A stretch of 36,596 nt of DNA from Candidatus Saccharimonadota bacterium (lineage in GTDB: Bacteria; Patescibacteriota; Saccharimonadia; Saccharimonadales; Saccharimonadaceae): positions 1 through 36,596 of the forward strand of contig JAFQXV010000007.1 of NCBI GenBank assembly GCA_017406775.1. Reading direction: 5' to 3'. Position 1 is the stretch's first letter. Each line of letters starts with the position of its first letter. Made by a program: the position numbers and the translations under genes. Under the pieces are notes generated by a model. The model was not told the DNA's origin. It ran no database searches and worked only from the letters and a program-made list of their open reading frames with translations. Below are positions 15,880 through 24,979 of this stretch, piece after piece.

Positions 15880-16713
15880 ATGATTACAAAAGCTATTATT
15901 CCAGTTGCTGGATGGGGGACAAGGCGACTACCAATCACTAAAATTATTGAAAAATCAATGCTTCCTGTAGGGAATCGCCCGTTAGTGGACTATTCTGTGC
16001 AGGAATTAATTAAGGCTGGAGTTAAGGATATTTATATGGTGATATCCAATGTAGAGCCTTGTCAGGTGCAGGAATTTTATAAGGATAATTTAGCATTAAA
16101 TCAATATTTGATCGAGCGTGGCAAGGAAGATCGTTTGGCGCTGGCAAAAACTTTGCCAGATGACGTAACGATTCATTATACCGTACAGGATCCAGCCGGT
16201 AAGTATGGTACGGCTGTACCGATTGCTTTGGTAGTGGAAGAATATCGGATTGATGAGCCGGTTCTAGTATTTATGGGTGATGATTTTATTTGGAATCCGG
16301 GTGGGGAGTCGGCGGCAGAAGCTTTAATTAAAGCGGCAGGAGAGAATGAATCGGCGATTTTAGGTGTAGAGATTGATAAGGAAAAAGTGGAAAAATATGG
16401 TGTGTTATCGGCTAAAGATGGAAAATTGGTAGGTGTAGTAGAAAAACCTACTCCAGAAGAAGCCCCATCTAATTTAATCAATGTTTCTAAGTATATCATG
16501 ACGCCGGATTTGCTCGACCGAATTGTGAGATATGTTAATGAGCATGATTTTGGGCCTCAAGATCAAGAATATATGGTAACAGATCCAATCGATGAGTATA
16601 TTAAGGATGGGGGCGTGATGAGAGTAGCTCCTACTACGGGTGAATATTTGGATGGCGGTTCGGTGGAAGGATGGCTACACGCAAATAATGTTGTGTGTGG
16701 CGATAAAAAATAG
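15880..16713 (+). CDS. galU: UTP-glucose-1-phosphate uridylyltransferase (GalU type)
   Basis: The enzyme makes UDP-glucose for surface glycans. The 277-aa product starts with the nucleotidyltransferase motif IPVAGWGTRRLPITK, then EKSMLPVGNRPLVDY, with FMGDDF and VGVVEKP further on, as in GalU. Length is slightly under the usual 290-300 aa. The W in the AGWGTR loop, where GalU usually has a leucine, leaves some doubt about the exact base or sugar, so other hexose-phosphate nucleotidylyltransferases are possible. No Shine-Dalgarno is seen. Confidence 0.85.
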   Translation: MITKAIIPVAGWGTRRLPITKIIEKSMLPVGNRPLVDYSVQELIKAGVKDIYMVISNVEPCQVQEFYKDNLALNQYLIERGKEDRLALAKTLPDDVTIHYTVQDPAGKYGTAVPIALVVEEYRIDEPVLVFMGDDFIWNPGGESAAEALIKAAGENESAILGVEIDKEKVEKYGVLSAKDGKLVGVVEKPTPEEAPSNLINVSKYIMTPDLLDRIVRYVNEHDFGPQDQEYMVTDPIDEYIKDGGVMRVAPTTGEYLDGGSVEGWLHANNVVCGDKK

Positions 16714-16717
16714 TTTA

Positions 16718-16848
16718 ATTTAAAACATACGCTTCACTCACGTCAGATAAAAATAATACTTTCAGGCATCTGCGCCGGAATTATCAGTTCCGTACTCGAC
16801 CTGTGAAAGTATTATTTTTATCTGGTTCGTTCAATGTATGTTTTAAAT
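16718..16848. repeat. Nested palindrome between convergent genes
   Basis: Outer arms 16718-16730 and 16836-16848 are perfect over 13 bp. Inner arms 16744-16764 and 16804-16824 are perfect over 21 bp. The 39-nt apex contains GGAA/TTCC. There is no coding frame across it. It fills the gap between galU and the convergent ligase gene and could end transcription from both sides, but lacks a plain GC stem plus T run. Its core does not resemble the 7.9/13 kb element. Confidence 0.85.
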
Positions 16849-16852
16849 CAGA

Positions 16853-18517
16853 CTATTTCTTTTTGTCATCCATTTCACGGACCATGCGTTCGAGCTTACG
16901 GAAGTCAACTTTGTCAGCCTTGGTAAGAGGGAATTCGTCCATAAAAATGATTTTGCGAGGGATTTCAGATGGCTTGAGCATGATGCGATCGCGACCGATA
17001 CGGAATGGTTCGGTGGCAGTTTTCATGATGGCGCGACGGGTTTCGTTGTTTTTAGGAACACCTTCTTTTGGGATTACATAGGCATAGGCGGCGGTTTCGT
17101 ACTTTTTATCTGGTCCTTTTACGATTTGGCAAGATTTTACTAAATCGGAACGCATTACGGCAGCGCGGACGTATTCGTAATATACTTTAGCTGGGACGTT
17201 ATTGATGAAGAATCTAGATCTACCTACGAGAGTTACAAAACCACTTGGGTTAACGGAGGCAAAATCTCCAGTAGCTAAATAACGACGGCCTCTGATCTTA
17301 AAGAATTTTTCATCGTTGATTTCTGGACGATTAAAGTATTCTTTCAGCATGTGTTTACCATTGACGTAGATCATGCCAACGCGGCTGAAATCCAATTCCT
17401 CGCCAGTATCTGGATCTACGATCATAACATGAACACCGGCAGGGATTTTGCCAACTGTACCAGGGTGATATGTTTGCCCCACTGAAGTAGAGATTAATCC
17501 TAGAACTTCTGCAAGACCATAACCGTTGCATAGCACGGCATGAGCGCCGTGTTGTTTTAGTAAATTGATGGCACGGTCGGCCACTTCTGGATCTAGGCGT
17601 TCGCCACCGGAGGCAAACATTTTGATGTGATCTAGGTTAATATCTGGTGAAAGATATTTTTCTAGTAATTCGATAAAAGCTGGGACGGCAAAAACAGTGT
17701 CGGGATTTTTACCCATGTAATAGTCAAAATTATCTGGATTAATATCTGGTGTAAGGATAACTTCGCCACCCCCTAAAATTGGTGACATCGTAGAAACCCA
17801 GAAACCATAGGGGTAGTTAAACTTAACAAATTGCATCCAGGTATGGATTCTTTTGTCCCACATTTTGACTTTGGCGGCAGTTTTATTAAAAATTGCGCCA
17901 GAAACTAAGGCTTTGTTGGTAAAAGATAAGGGTTTGGGGCCGGAGGTTGAGCCAGAGGTAAAGGTAATGAGGGCGACTTTATTGGCACTAAAAGTATTGC
18001 ATGGCACACGACCTTTGTATTTTTCGGCGATTTTAGGAATGCTGGTTTTGCCGACTTTGGCACCCTCCATGGTGGAACTACCGTCAAAATTGATGACGTG
18101 CTTAAGATTTTTAGCTTCTTTTTTGAAGTTTTTGATTTTACCTGGGGACTTTTCGTGGGTGACCATAACAGTAGAATTGTATTCTTCTAGATATTGTAAC
18201 AGGGTGTTTTTGGGGGTAGTTTCATCGAAGAAAGAAACGGCGGCGCCAATTTTATTGGCAGCTAGGAATAAAATGATGTTTTCGTATACCGGACGGCCGG
18301 ACGCTACTAGGATAATATCGCCAGATTTAACGCCAAGTTCTAGCAAGGCTTTGGCAAAGATTTTGCGGTCTCGCTTGGCCTCGCGACGGGAGAAATTTAG
18401 ATCTTTTTGATTTATTACGATGTCATTGTTATGACGAAAACAAGAAAGCGTGAAGAGTGCCGAAATACTGATATGTGGTACAAGTGGGTCGCGCTTCTGG
18501 TGCTTGATTTTTAACAT
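16853..18517 (-). CDS. AMP-forming acyl ligase (ANL superfamily)
   Basis: A 554-aa adenylate-forming enzyme that should activate a carboxylic acid as an acyl-AMP. Visible motifs are TSGSTSGPK (187-195, phosphate loop), YGLAE (333-337), TGD (416-418), GRSRFFIN (432-439) and a C-terminal TKADK whose lysine fits the catalytic position. The substrate cannot be read from the sequence: fatty acid, aryl acid or amino acid are all possible, and no carrier protein gene is adjacent. GAGAGGT lies 6-7 nt before the ATG. It is divergent from the 18.6 kb promoter. Confidence 0.88.
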   Translation of the reverse strand: MLKIKHQKRDPLVPHISISALFTLSCFRHNNDIVINQKDLNFSRREAKRDRKIFAKALLELGVKSGDIILVASGRPVYENIILFLAANKIGAAVSFFDETTPKNTLLQYLEEYNSTVMVTHEKSPGKIKNFKKEAKNLKHVINFDGSSTMEGAKVGKTSIPKIAEKYKGRVPCNTFSANKVALITFTSGSTSGPKPLSFTNKALVSGAIFNKTAAKVKMWDKRIHTWMQFVKFNYPYGFWVSTMSPILGGGEVILTPDINPDNFDYYMGKNPDTVFAVPAFIELLEKYLSPDINLDHIKMFASGGERLDPEVADRAINLLKQHGAHAVLCNGYGLAEVLGLISTSVGQTYHPGTVGKIPAGVHVMIVDPDTGEELDFSRVGMIYVNGKHMLKEYFNRPEINDEKFFKIRGRRYLATGDFASVNPSGFVTLVGRSRFFINNVPAKVYYEYVRAAVMRSDLVKSCQIVKGPDKKYETAAYAYVIPKEGVPKNNETRRAIMKTATEPFRIGRDRIMLKPSEIPRKIIFMDEFPLTKADKVDFRKLERMVREMDDKKK

Positions 18518-18541
18518 AATTACCTCTCTTTTATTAAAATT

Positions 18542-18550
18542 ATTATATCA
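18542..18550 (-). promoter_or_regulatory. Extended -10 promoter of the ligase gene
   Basis: The minus strand reads TGATATAAT (18550-18542), 24 nt before the start codon. GAGAGGT lies between them. Confidence 0.65.
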
Positions 18551-18588
18551 CATCGGCAGGGTAGTGGCAGTTAATGAAATACGTATTT

Positions 18589-18617
18589 TTGACAAAAAGC
18601 ATATTGTGTGGTATAAT
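18589..18617 (+). promoter_or_regulatory. Perfect consensus promoter at 18.6 kb
   Basis: TTGACA (18589-18594), 17 nt and TATAAT (18612-18617) match the sigma-70 consensus completely. It drives the region upstream of clpC and stands 6 nt before an ATG. Confidence 0.8.
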
Positions 18618-18623
18618 GTTGTT

Positions 18624-18683
18624 ATGTGGTCTCTTCTTGAGGTAATTTTGTACTTTAAAAGATTTTGGAAGGGGTATCAATAA
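18624..18683 (+). CDS. Possible 19-aa leaderless peptide
   Basis: An ATG exactly 6 nt after a perfect TATAAT opens a frame of 19 codons (MWSLLEVILYFKRFWKGYQ). It is hydrophobic at the start, aromatic and basic at the end, and could be a small membrane peptide. Alternatively the transcript is a non-coding RNA or a leader for clpC. No relatives can be checked here. Confidence 0.35.
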   Translation: MWSLLEVILYFKRFWKGYQ

Positions 18684-18823
18684 GTATTTCATTTTGTAAA
18701 GCAAAACAACGAATGGAGAAAGGCTAAGGATACTACAGCCTGCGAATCTCCGATTGGAGTGAGGCGGGCTAGGAGAACGGCAATATTTTAGAATACGAAG
18801 AATTAATGTTTTAAAATGGCGAA
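18684..18823 (+). other. Unassigned structured stretch before clpC
   Basis: There is no gene, but several pairings are visible. GGAGA (18715-18719) can pair with TCTCC (18747-18751), enclosing an AGGCT/AGCCT stem. TCTCC can instead pair with GGAG (18756-18759). These pairings exclude each other, as in attenuators. GTTTTGCTTTACAAAAT-like self-complementarity also lies near 18691-18706. I found no tmRNA, RNase P, SRP or 6S RNA signature. Confidence 0.35.
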
Positions 18824-18850
18824 TTAGCACTCTTGACATGTGAGTGCTAA
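18824..18850 (+). promoter_or_regulatory. CIRCE operator (HrcA site)
   Basis: TTAGCACTC (18824-18832), 9 nt and GAGTGCTAA (18842-18850) form a perfect CIRCE element. HrcA binding here should repress clpC and be relieved by heat or folding stress. The -35 box lies inside the 9-nt spacer. hrcA itself is not in the window. Confidence 0.95.
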
Positions 18851-18861
18851 TTTTGTACAAT
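18833..18861 (+). promoter_or_regulatory. Promoter of clpC-clpP
   Basis: TTGACA (18833-18838), 17 nt and TACAAT (18856-18861) lie 6 nt before the clpC ATG. The -35 box is buried within CIRCE. Confidence 0.85.
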
Positions 18862-18867
18862 AGAGGT

Positions 18868-21336
18868 ATGCAAGCAGAATTTAGTGAAATCATGAATCAT
18901 TTGTCGGAAAATGCACGGTTTGCGTTGCAAAAGGCCGATTATTATAGCAAAAGATACAATAATGGTTATATGGGTACAGAACACCTGCTTTTAGGTATTT
19001 TGTCCATGGATAATTCTACAGGTGCTAAACTAATCCGCGAAGAAGGCGCTACAGTTGAGGAGGTAGAAAAGGCGCTGAATAAAGTTGCGGTAGAGGTGCC
19101 TGGGAGTGATATGGCAATGATGTCTTTGTCGGAGGCGGTGATTTTGACGCTAAGAATGGCGCAAAATTACACTAAGGAACAGGGGCTAAGCGTGATTGGG
19201 ACGGAGCATATTTTATATGCATTGCTTTCACAACAAAATTCTAGAGCGGCCTTAATCTTGGAAGGGCTAAAGGTGGACAACGACCACGTCTTAGACGAAA
19301 TTGAAAAATTAGTAGAAGAGCAGACTAAGGATGAAAAATCCAAAGCTGAGAAGGCTAAATATATCAGAAAATCGCCACTTAAATTCTTAAATCGTTACGG
19401 TAAAGATTTAACTGAACAGGCTAGGACTGGTAAGCTTGATGCTGTAATTGGGAGAGAAAATGAGATAGAGCGTGTAGTTACTGTGCTTTCGCGCCGTACT
19501 AAATCTAACCCAGTTTTGATTGGCGAAGCGGGGGTAGGTAAAACAGCGATTGTGGAGGGGCTTGCTACTAGAATCGTAAAGAATGAGGTTCCAGGTAATT
19601 TAATTGGTAAGCATATTTATCAAGTTGATTTATCCAGTGTAGTGGCGGGTACTAAATTTAGGGGTGAATTTGAAGAGAGGATTAAGGGTATTATAGATGA
19701 AGCTACTGGTGATGATAGCGTGCTACTATTTATCGATGAAATTCATTTGTTGTCTGGTGCTGGTTCTAGCGAAGGTTCAATGGATGCGGCTAATATTTTG
19801 AAGCCGGCTCTGGCGCGTAATTCGATCAACCTAATTGGCGCTACTACTTTAGACGAATATCGTAAAACTATTGAAAAAGACAAAGCTTTGTCGCGTCGTT
19901 TTCAGACTGTAATGGTGGAAGAGCCGTCGGCTGCGGTAACGCTTCGTATTCTTAAAGGAATTAAGGGGCATTATGAAAAACATCATGGCGTAGTCATTCC
20001 GGACGATCTTTTAGAGACGGCGATTACAATGAGTCAACGATATATTAATGATCGTTTTATGCCAGATAAGGTGATTGACATTATCGACGAGGCTAGCGCG
20101 ATTGCTAGAGTGGCTGCAGATAAAAAGGGTGGCGGTAAATACAAAAAATTAAAAATAGAAAAATCTAGTTTAGAGGCAAAAATCTTAGAGGCAGCCGAAA
20201 AAGAGGATTACGAAAAAGCAGCAAATTACAAGACGGAACTGGCTAGGTTAGAAAAAGAGATTGAGAAGTTAGAAAAAGCTGGTGTTAAGGAGACGGAAAC
20301 GCCTAAATTAATAGAAGAGAATTTGGCAACAGCGGTTTCGCTTAAAACTGGTATTCCAGTTTCTAAAGTGCATGGCAGCGAAATGAAGATGTTAATGAAT
20401 CTCGAGGATGAGCTCAAAAAATCGATTATTGGTCAGGACGAGGCAGTAAAAGAAGTATCAAAAGCGATTCGGCGTGGTAGAAGTGGCATTGCGGATGCCA
20501 GAAGGCCAATCGGCTCATTTCTATTTATGGGGCCCACTGGCGTTGGTAAAACTGAATTAGCACGCGTGATTGCAAGAGAGGTCTTTGGTGGTGAAAACGC
20601 CTTAGTTAAAATTGATATGAGTGAGTTTGGTGAAAAACATAACGTTTCACGATTAGTGGGGGCGCCGGCTGGCTATATTGGTTATGATGATGGCGGAAAA
20701 TTGACAGAGGCAGTTCGGAGAAAGCCGTATTCGGTAATATTATTTGATGAGATAGAAAAAGCGCATCCAGATGTATTCAATTTACTTCTGCAAATTTTAG
20801 AGGACGGTGTATTAACTGACGGCCAGGGGAATAAAATTAAATTCAATAACACAATAGTAATTTTAACTTCTAATTTAGGGTCGGCGGACATGTATCGTGA
20901 ATCTGAGCTTGGTTTTGCGGCAAAAACTAAAAAGGATAAGAAAGCCTTAGCGGAAGAGTACGAGGAAAATAAATCTTATGCCATGAAAGCTCTTAAAAAA
21001 GTGATGCGACCAGAACTAATCAATCGCTTAGATAATATATTGGTATTTCACGCCTTAACCAGGAAAGATGTGGAGAAGATTTTTGATAATCTAATTGATG
21101 ATTTAAGGAAGCGCTTAGCTACTAAAGGGATAGGTATTAAGATTGACGAAAAAGCCAAAGATTACCTGATTGAAAAAGGTTATGACCCGAAGAATGGGGC
21201 AAGACCTTTGCGACGAGAGATTGAGGAGGAAGTAGAATCGCTACTTTCGGAGCAGATTATTGCGGGAGAGTTAAAGAAAGGAGATATCCCGACACTAGAA
21301 TGCGTTAATAAAAGATTAAAATTAGTTTTAGCTTAA
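18868..21336 (+). CDS. clpC: AAA+ unfoldase ClpC
   Basis: ClpC unfolds substrates and feeds them to ClpP. In the 822-aa product, two Clp N repeats span about 1-145, the first AAA+ module has Walker A GEAGVGKT (219-226), a UVR-type coiled segment with [12 protein letters not shown] lies between the modules, and the second Walker A is GPTGVGKT (555-562). SELGF after the second module fits the ClpP-docking loop. The ATG at 18868 is preferred because the promoter -10 ends 6 nt before it. A GTG at 18844 lies inside the operator. clpP follows after 18 nt. Confidence 0.96.
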   Translation: MQAEFSEIMNHLSENARFALQKADYYSKRYNNGYMGTEHLLLGILSMDNSTGAKLIREEGATVEEVEKALNKVAVEVPGSDMAMMSLSEAVILTLRMAQNYTKEQGLSVIGTEHILYALLSQQNSRAALILEGLKVDNDHVLDEIEKLVEEQTKDEKSKAEKAKYIRKSPLKFLNRYGKDLTEQARTGKLDAVIGRENEIERVVTVLSRRTKSNPVLIGEAGVGKTAIVEGLATRIVKNEVPGNLIGKHIYQVDLSSVVAGTKFRGEFEERIKGIIDEATGDDSVLLFIDEIHLLSGAGSSEGSMDAANILKPALARNSINLIGATTLDEYRKTIEKDKALSRRFQTVMVEEPSAAVTLRILKGIKGHYEKHHGVVIPDDLLETAITMSQRYINDRFMPDKVIDIIDEASAIARVAADKKGGGKYKKLKIEKSSLEAKILEAAEKEDYEKAANYKTELARLEKEIEKLEKAGVKETETPKLIEENLATAVSLKTGIPVSKVHGSEMKMLMNLEDELKKSIIGQDEAVKEVSKAIRRGRSGIADARRPIGSFLFMGPTGVGKTELARVIAREVFGGENALVKIDMSEFGEKHNVSRLVGAPAGYIGYDDGGKLTEAVRRKPYSVILFDEIEKAHPDVFNLLLQILEDGVLTDGQGNKIKFNNTIVILTSNLGSADMYRESELGFAAKTKKDKKALAEEYEENKSYAMKALKKVMRPELINRLDNILVFHALTRKDVEKIFDNLIDDLRKRLATKGIGIKIDEKAKDYLIEKGYDPKNGARPLRREIEEEVESLLSEQIIAGELKKGDIPTLECVNKRLKLVLA

Positions 21337-21354
21337 AACTATAGGAAGGATTTT

Positions 21355-21936
21355 ATGAAAGATTACTTAGTGCCAACAGTGGTAGAAGAAACTAATAAGG
21401 GCGAGAGGGCATACGATATTTATTCTCGTTTACTAAACGATAGAATTGTATTTTTGGGTGAAGACGTGAATTCTCATACGGCTAATCTAGTGATTGCGCA
21501 ACTACTTTATCTTGCGCACGAAGATCCTAAGAAGCCAATCAAGCTTTATATTAATTCGCCTGGGGGTTCGGTGTATGATGGTCTTGCAATCATCGATACA
21601 ATGAACTACATTGAGCCAGATGTAGAAACGATTGGGATTGGTTTGCAGGCTTCGATGGGTGCGATGCTATTATCTAGTGGCGCCAAAGGCAAAAGATATT
21701 GTTTGCCCAATGCAAGGATCATGATTCATCAGCCATCTTCCGGTACGGAGGGTAAAATTACCGACCAGGAGATTATGTTAAAAGAGGGGATCTTCTTAAA
21801 GAAACGTTTGGCGGAAATATTCGCTAAAAATACTGGGAAAGATTTGGCGCAGGTAGAGAAGGATATGGATCGTGATAATTGGATGAGTGCTGAAGAGGCT
21901 AAAAAATACGGTATTATCGACGAAATTATTAAATGA
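21355..21936 (+). CDS. clpP: ATP-dependent Clp protease subunit ClpP
   Basis: This serine protease forms the 14-mer chamber that works with ClpC. The 193-aa product has the catalytic triad S100 (QASMG), H125 (MIHQPS) and D174 (DRDNWMSA), all in standard positions. AGGAAGG lies 6 nt before the ATG. It is cotranscribed with clpC and therefore under CIRCE control. The stop codon is TGA, which supports the standard genetic code. Confidence 0.96.
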   Translation: MKDYLVPTVVEETNKGERAYDIYSRLLNDRIVFLGEDVNSHTANLVIAQLLYLAHEDPKKPIKLYINSPGGSVYDGLAIIDTMNYIEPDVETIGIGLQASMGAMLLSSGAKGKRYCLPNARIMIHQPSSGTEGKITDQEIMLKEGIFLKKRLAEIFAKNTGKDLAQVEKDMDRDNWMSAEEAKKYGIIDEIIK

Positions 21937-21964
21937 GAATACTCTTGAAAAAATAAAATAACTA

Positions 21965-21973
21965 TGGTAAAAT
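21965..21973 (+). promoter_or_regulatory. Extended -10 promoter of rplS
   Basis: TGGTAAAAT at 21965-21973 gives a start near 21980 and a leader of about 26 nt with AAAGGT before the rplS ATG. Confidence 0.5.
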
Positions 21974-22005
21974 AACGGGTAATTGTTTAATAATAAAGGT
22001 AAGAT

Positions 22006-22470
22006 ATGAGTTTTTCTATTTTAAAGCAAATTGGTGACGCGCAAAAAAAGAAAGCTGTGGTTGATGTGCGTCCTGGTGATACCGTTAAAGTCACTCAAAA
22101 AATTAAGGAAGGTGAAAAATTCCGTTTACAGGTATTTGAAGGTGTGGTGATTCGTGTAGATCGCAAAGAATCACATACTGCGCGTATTGTAGTACGTAAG
22201 GTTACTTCAGGAGTTGGTGTAGAAAAATCTTATTTGATTCATTCCCCACTCGTAGAAAAGATTGAGATTACTAAGCGTGCTAAGGTACGTCGTAATAATC
22301 TTTCATATCTAAGGAATCGTTCTGGTAAGTCTGCTCGTCTTACTGGTAAGGACTTTGATCGTGCGGCAGTAAATGATGTAACCGTGAAAGATGCGGAAGT
22401 AGAAGTTGTAGAAACTCCGGCAGAGGATACACCTGTAGCAGAAGAAACTTCAACCGAAAAAACCGCCTAA
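22006..22470 (+). CDS. rplS: 50S ribosomal protein L19
   Basis: L19 sits at the subunit interface of the 50S particle. The 154-aa product has the typical PGDTVKV, FEGVVIR and RRNNLSYLRNRSGKSARL segments. The core is about 115 residues, followed by an acidic, low-complexity tail of about 35 residues (VVETPAEDTPVAEETS) absent from most L19 proteins. AAAGG lies about 7 nt upstream. The stop overlaps the rnhB start (TAATG). Confidence 0.95.
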   Translation: MSFSILKQIGDAQKKKAVVDVRPGDTVKVTQKIKEGEKFRLQVFEGVVIRVDRKESHTARIVVRKVTSGVGVEKSYLIHSPLVEKIEITKRAKVRRNNLSYLRNRSGKSARLTGKDFDRAAVNDVTVKDAEVEVVETPAEDTPVAEETSTEKTA

Positions 22471-23429
22471 TGGCAATACTTGGAATAGACGAAGTAGGAC
22501 GCGGACCCCTTGCGGGTCCGCTTGTTGTGGGGGCGGTAATTTTGCCAGACAAAAAACCGGATTGGGTTAATGAGTTAAAGGACTCAAAAAAGTTAACAAT
22601 TAAAAAACGTGAATTATTAAACGGAATAATTTTGAATGAGGCGCCGGCAACCGGTTTGGGATGGGTGAGCGCGTTAGAATTAGATGAGATTGGAATATCT
22701 GAAGCCTTAAAACTTGCCACTAAGCGAGCTGTAAAAAAGGTACAACAGTGCAGTGCGCCATTCTCGCAAATTATAATTGATGGGAAGGTGAATTTTTTGG
22801 CAGAAACTAGGATTGGCGAGTTTGTATCAACAATGCCTAAGGCGGATAATTTAGTAAAAGAAGTTTCGGCAGCTTCGATTATTGCAAAAGTAGCAAGGGA
22901 TCATTATATGACTAGGCTAGCTGAGGAATATCCCAAATATGGATTTGAGTCGCATGTAGGGTACGGAACTGCTAGACATCTAGCGGCAATTAAAGAATAT
23001 GGCATTTGTCCTGAACATCGAAAAAGTTTTGAGCCAATTAAGAGTATGGTTGGATTTACAAGAGAAACTATTAATAAGAAGAATACGACAGGAATTGGCA
23101 ATAGGGCTGAACAGGTTGTTAGTGATTATTTGGAAAAAAGTGGACATAAAATTATTGATAGAAATTATAAATCTAAGTTTTGTGAGATAGACATTGTTTC
23201 TGTACTGGGCGATAATATTTATTTTACGGAAGTTAAATATAGAAAAAGTAATTTATATGGTGGAGGACTAGCGGCTATTGATGCAAGGAAACGGCATCAA
23301 ATGGAATTTGCGGCTAAATATTTTTTGACGAACAATAATAAGTATAATAATTTACAACCTTTGATGGCGGTAGCGAATGTGGGCGGAGATTATGTTTTAG
23401 AGGATTGGTTTGTGCTAGATTTTAATTAA
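22470..23429 (+). CDS. rnhB: RNase HII fused to a YraN-family nuclease domain
   Basis: The first about 195 residues form RNase HII, which removes ribonucleotides from DNA: D7 and E8 in GIDEVGRG, D104 in IIDGK and D144 in VARDHYM are present. Residues about 208-319 form a YraN/UPF0102 domain with NRAEQVVSDYLEKSGH and the nuclease-fold residues D241, E254 and K256 (EVKYR). In most bacteria these are adjacent separate genes; here one frame encodes both, with no internal stop. The start overlaps rplS by 1 nt. Confidence 0.92.
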   Translation: MAILGIDEVGRGPLAGPLVVGAVILPDKKPDWVNELKDSKKLTIKKRELLNGIILNEAPATGLGWVSALELDEIGISEALKLATKRAVKKVQQCSAPFSQIIIDGKVNFLAETRIGEFVSTMPKADNLVKEVSAASIIAKVARDHYMTRLAEEYPKYGFESHVGYGTARHLAAIKEYGICPEHRKSFEPIKSMVGFTRETINKKNTTGIGNRAEQVVSDYLEKSGHKIIDRNYKSKFCEIDIVSVLGDNIYFTEVKYRKSNLYGGGLAAIDARKRHQMEFAAKYFLTNNNKYNNLQPLMAVANVGGDYVLEDWFVLDFN

Positions 23430-23448
23430 TTTTTAAGTTTAGCTAGTG

Positions 23449-23454
23449 TATAAT
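23449..23454 (+). promoter_or_regulatory. -10 box of the beta-helix gene
   Basis: TATAAT at 23449-23454, preceded directly by TG, lies 6 nt before the ATG at 23461. A longer frame starting at GTG 23446 would overlap this box. Confidence 0.6.
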
Positions 23455-23460
23455 TTAAGT

Positions 23461-24768
23461 ATGGAAGAAAAGAAGAATGAGCAAAATAATCAAAATAACG
23501 ACTCTTGGTCGGAAGAGGAAGTTATGAATAAACGGCAAAAAAATCAATTAAACCCAAAATCTAGGGAATTAATGAAAAAGTGGTTTTATGTTGGGGTAGG
23601 GGTTTTGGCGATAATTGTAACGGTGCTGTTGATAGTTTTAAATTTACCAAAAGATAGTGGTAGCAATAAAACTGAAGAAGATACAGCTGTGGCTGATACC
23701 TCTTCAGACGTTGCGGTAAATACGGAGCTGAGCACAGGGAGCGTAACTACAAGCATTGACGGTAAGAATATTACCTATAATGGCGCGTATGTAGTTGACG
23801 GAATTGAAGCAACGATTTCTTCTGGAACTTACGAGTCTTCTACGGATGATCAAGTGGTTTTCTTGGTGATAAATGGTGGTTCTTTGGTAATTGATGGTGA
23901 TGTTACGATAAATAAGACGGGCAGTGAGAACTTTCAGGGGAGAGGGGATAACTATAGTTTTTACGGTACCAACTCGGCGATAGTGGTGGTAGGTGACGGT
24001 TCCTCAGCGACGATTAATGGGGTTAAAATTAATACGGGCGTATCTGGTGCGAATGCAGTGGTAGCTACGAACGGCGGTGTGGTTGGAATATCTGACTCTA
24101 GTATTTCTACGACAAAAGATAATTCTAGAGGGCTTCACGCAACATATGCTGGCGCAATTGAGGCCGATACGGTGACAATTACTACTTTGGGCGGTTCTTC
24201 AGCTTCGCTAGCTACGGATCGGGGCGAGGGTACAGTTAAGGCAGAAAATATGACTTTATCTACGGCTGGAGCGGGATCACCATTGATTTACTCTACTGGT
24301 TCTATTGTAGTTTCCGATGCTACTGGTACAGCGACTGGCGCGCAAATTGCCGTGGTGGAAGGAAAAAATTCAATTTCTTTGGACGATTGTAATTTTACAA
24401 CTAATGGGATTGGCAACAGGAATAATGTAGACAATGCGGCGATTATGATTTATCAATCTATGTCTGGTGATGCGGGAGTAGGCGTGGGTACGTTTGAGGC
24501 AGAAGATTGCGAATTTACGGTGTTATCTGATTCTAGTGTATATACTACGACGCCGTTTTTCTTTGTAACTAACACTGAGGCAACTATTAAATTAACCGAT
24601 GTAAAAGCTAATTTTTACGAAGAGGGTTATTTTGTGTTAGCAGCCGGAACCAATGAATGGGGCAGATCGGGTAGTAATGGCGGCAAAGTGACAATTGATG
24701 CATCTAATTTAACAGCTACAAATACTAATCTTGGTGTAGATGAAATTTCCAGTGTAACAGGGTTATAA
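23461..24768 (+). CDS. Membrane-anchored beta-helix surface protein
   Basis: The family is not recognised. The 435-aa product has a charged cytoplasmic N-terminus, one membrane segment (about 42-62), a Ser/Thr/Asp-rich linker, then repeated short strands rich in G, S, T, N and V (for example INGVKINTGVSGANAVV and ISDSSISTTKDNSRG). This is typical of right-handed beta-helices of pectate-lyase or adhesin type. It should be displayed outside the cell, anchored as a type II membrane protein. No catalytic motif is evident. The start is set by the -10 box 6 nt upstream. Confidence 0.75.
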   Translation: MEEKKNEQNNQNNDSWSEEEVMNKRQKNQLNPKSRELMKKWFYVGVGVLAIIVTVLLIVLNLPKDSGSNKTEEDTAVADTSSDVAVNTELSTGSVTTSIDGKNITYNGAYVVDGIEATISSGTYESSTDDQVVFLVINGGSLVIDGDVTINKTGSENFQGRGDNYSFYGTNSAIVVVGDGSSATINGVKINTGVSGANAVVATNGGVVGISDSSISTTKDNSRGLHATYAGAIEADTVTITTLGGSSASLATDRGEGTVKAENMTLSTAGAGSPLIYSTGSIVVSDATGTATGAQIAVVEGKNSISLDDCNFTTNGIGNRNNVDNAAIMIYQSMSGDAGVGVGTFEAEDCEFTVLSDSSVYTTTPFFFVTNTEATIKLTDVKANFYEEGYFVLAAGTNEWGRSGSNGGKVTIDASNLTATNTNLGVDEISSVTGL

Positions 24769-24784
24769 AAAAGGAAGGAGATAT

Positions 24785-24979
24785 ATGGAGCCATCTAATG
24801 AAACGACCGAAAAAATAATTAAAAAATTGTTGGGGGCTTTGCCGGAGGAGGCGGAAGATGATTTTCAGGCTTGGCTTGAAGAGCCGAGCGAGGAAGGATT
24901 AAATGCACTACTTTATAAATATAATGTTGATGCAAATAAAATAGCGCGTGAGACAATTTTGGAGGGAAAAAATGCATAA
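24785..24979 (+). CDS. Small acidic 64-aa protein
   Basis: Family not recognised. The product begins MEPSNETTEKIIKKLL, is strongly acidic and predicted mostly helical, with no membrane segment. AGGAAGGAG lies 5-6 nt before the ATG. Its stop overlaps the next gene by 8 nt, so the two are translated together. It is placed between two envelope proteins. Confidence 0.75.
   Translation: MEPSNETTEKIIKKLLGALPEEAEDDFQAWLEEPSEEGLNALLYKYNVDANKIARETILEGKNA

Larger units (their letters stand above)
18573..18693. repeat. 10-bp inverted repeat around a promoter and mini-ORF
   Basis: AATGAAATAC (18573-18582) and GTATTTCATT (18684-18693) are exact reverse complements. They bracket a consensus promoter and a 19-codon frame. 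Confidence 0.5.

Noticed and set aside
16718-16848. Integron attC site
   Set aside because: The length and pairing fit, but the RYYYAAC and GTTRRRY ends are not present and no integron-type insertion is seen in the recombinase.
18624-18823. 6S, SRP, RNase P or tmRNA gene
   Set aside because: None of the conserved sequence signatures of these RNAs is present.
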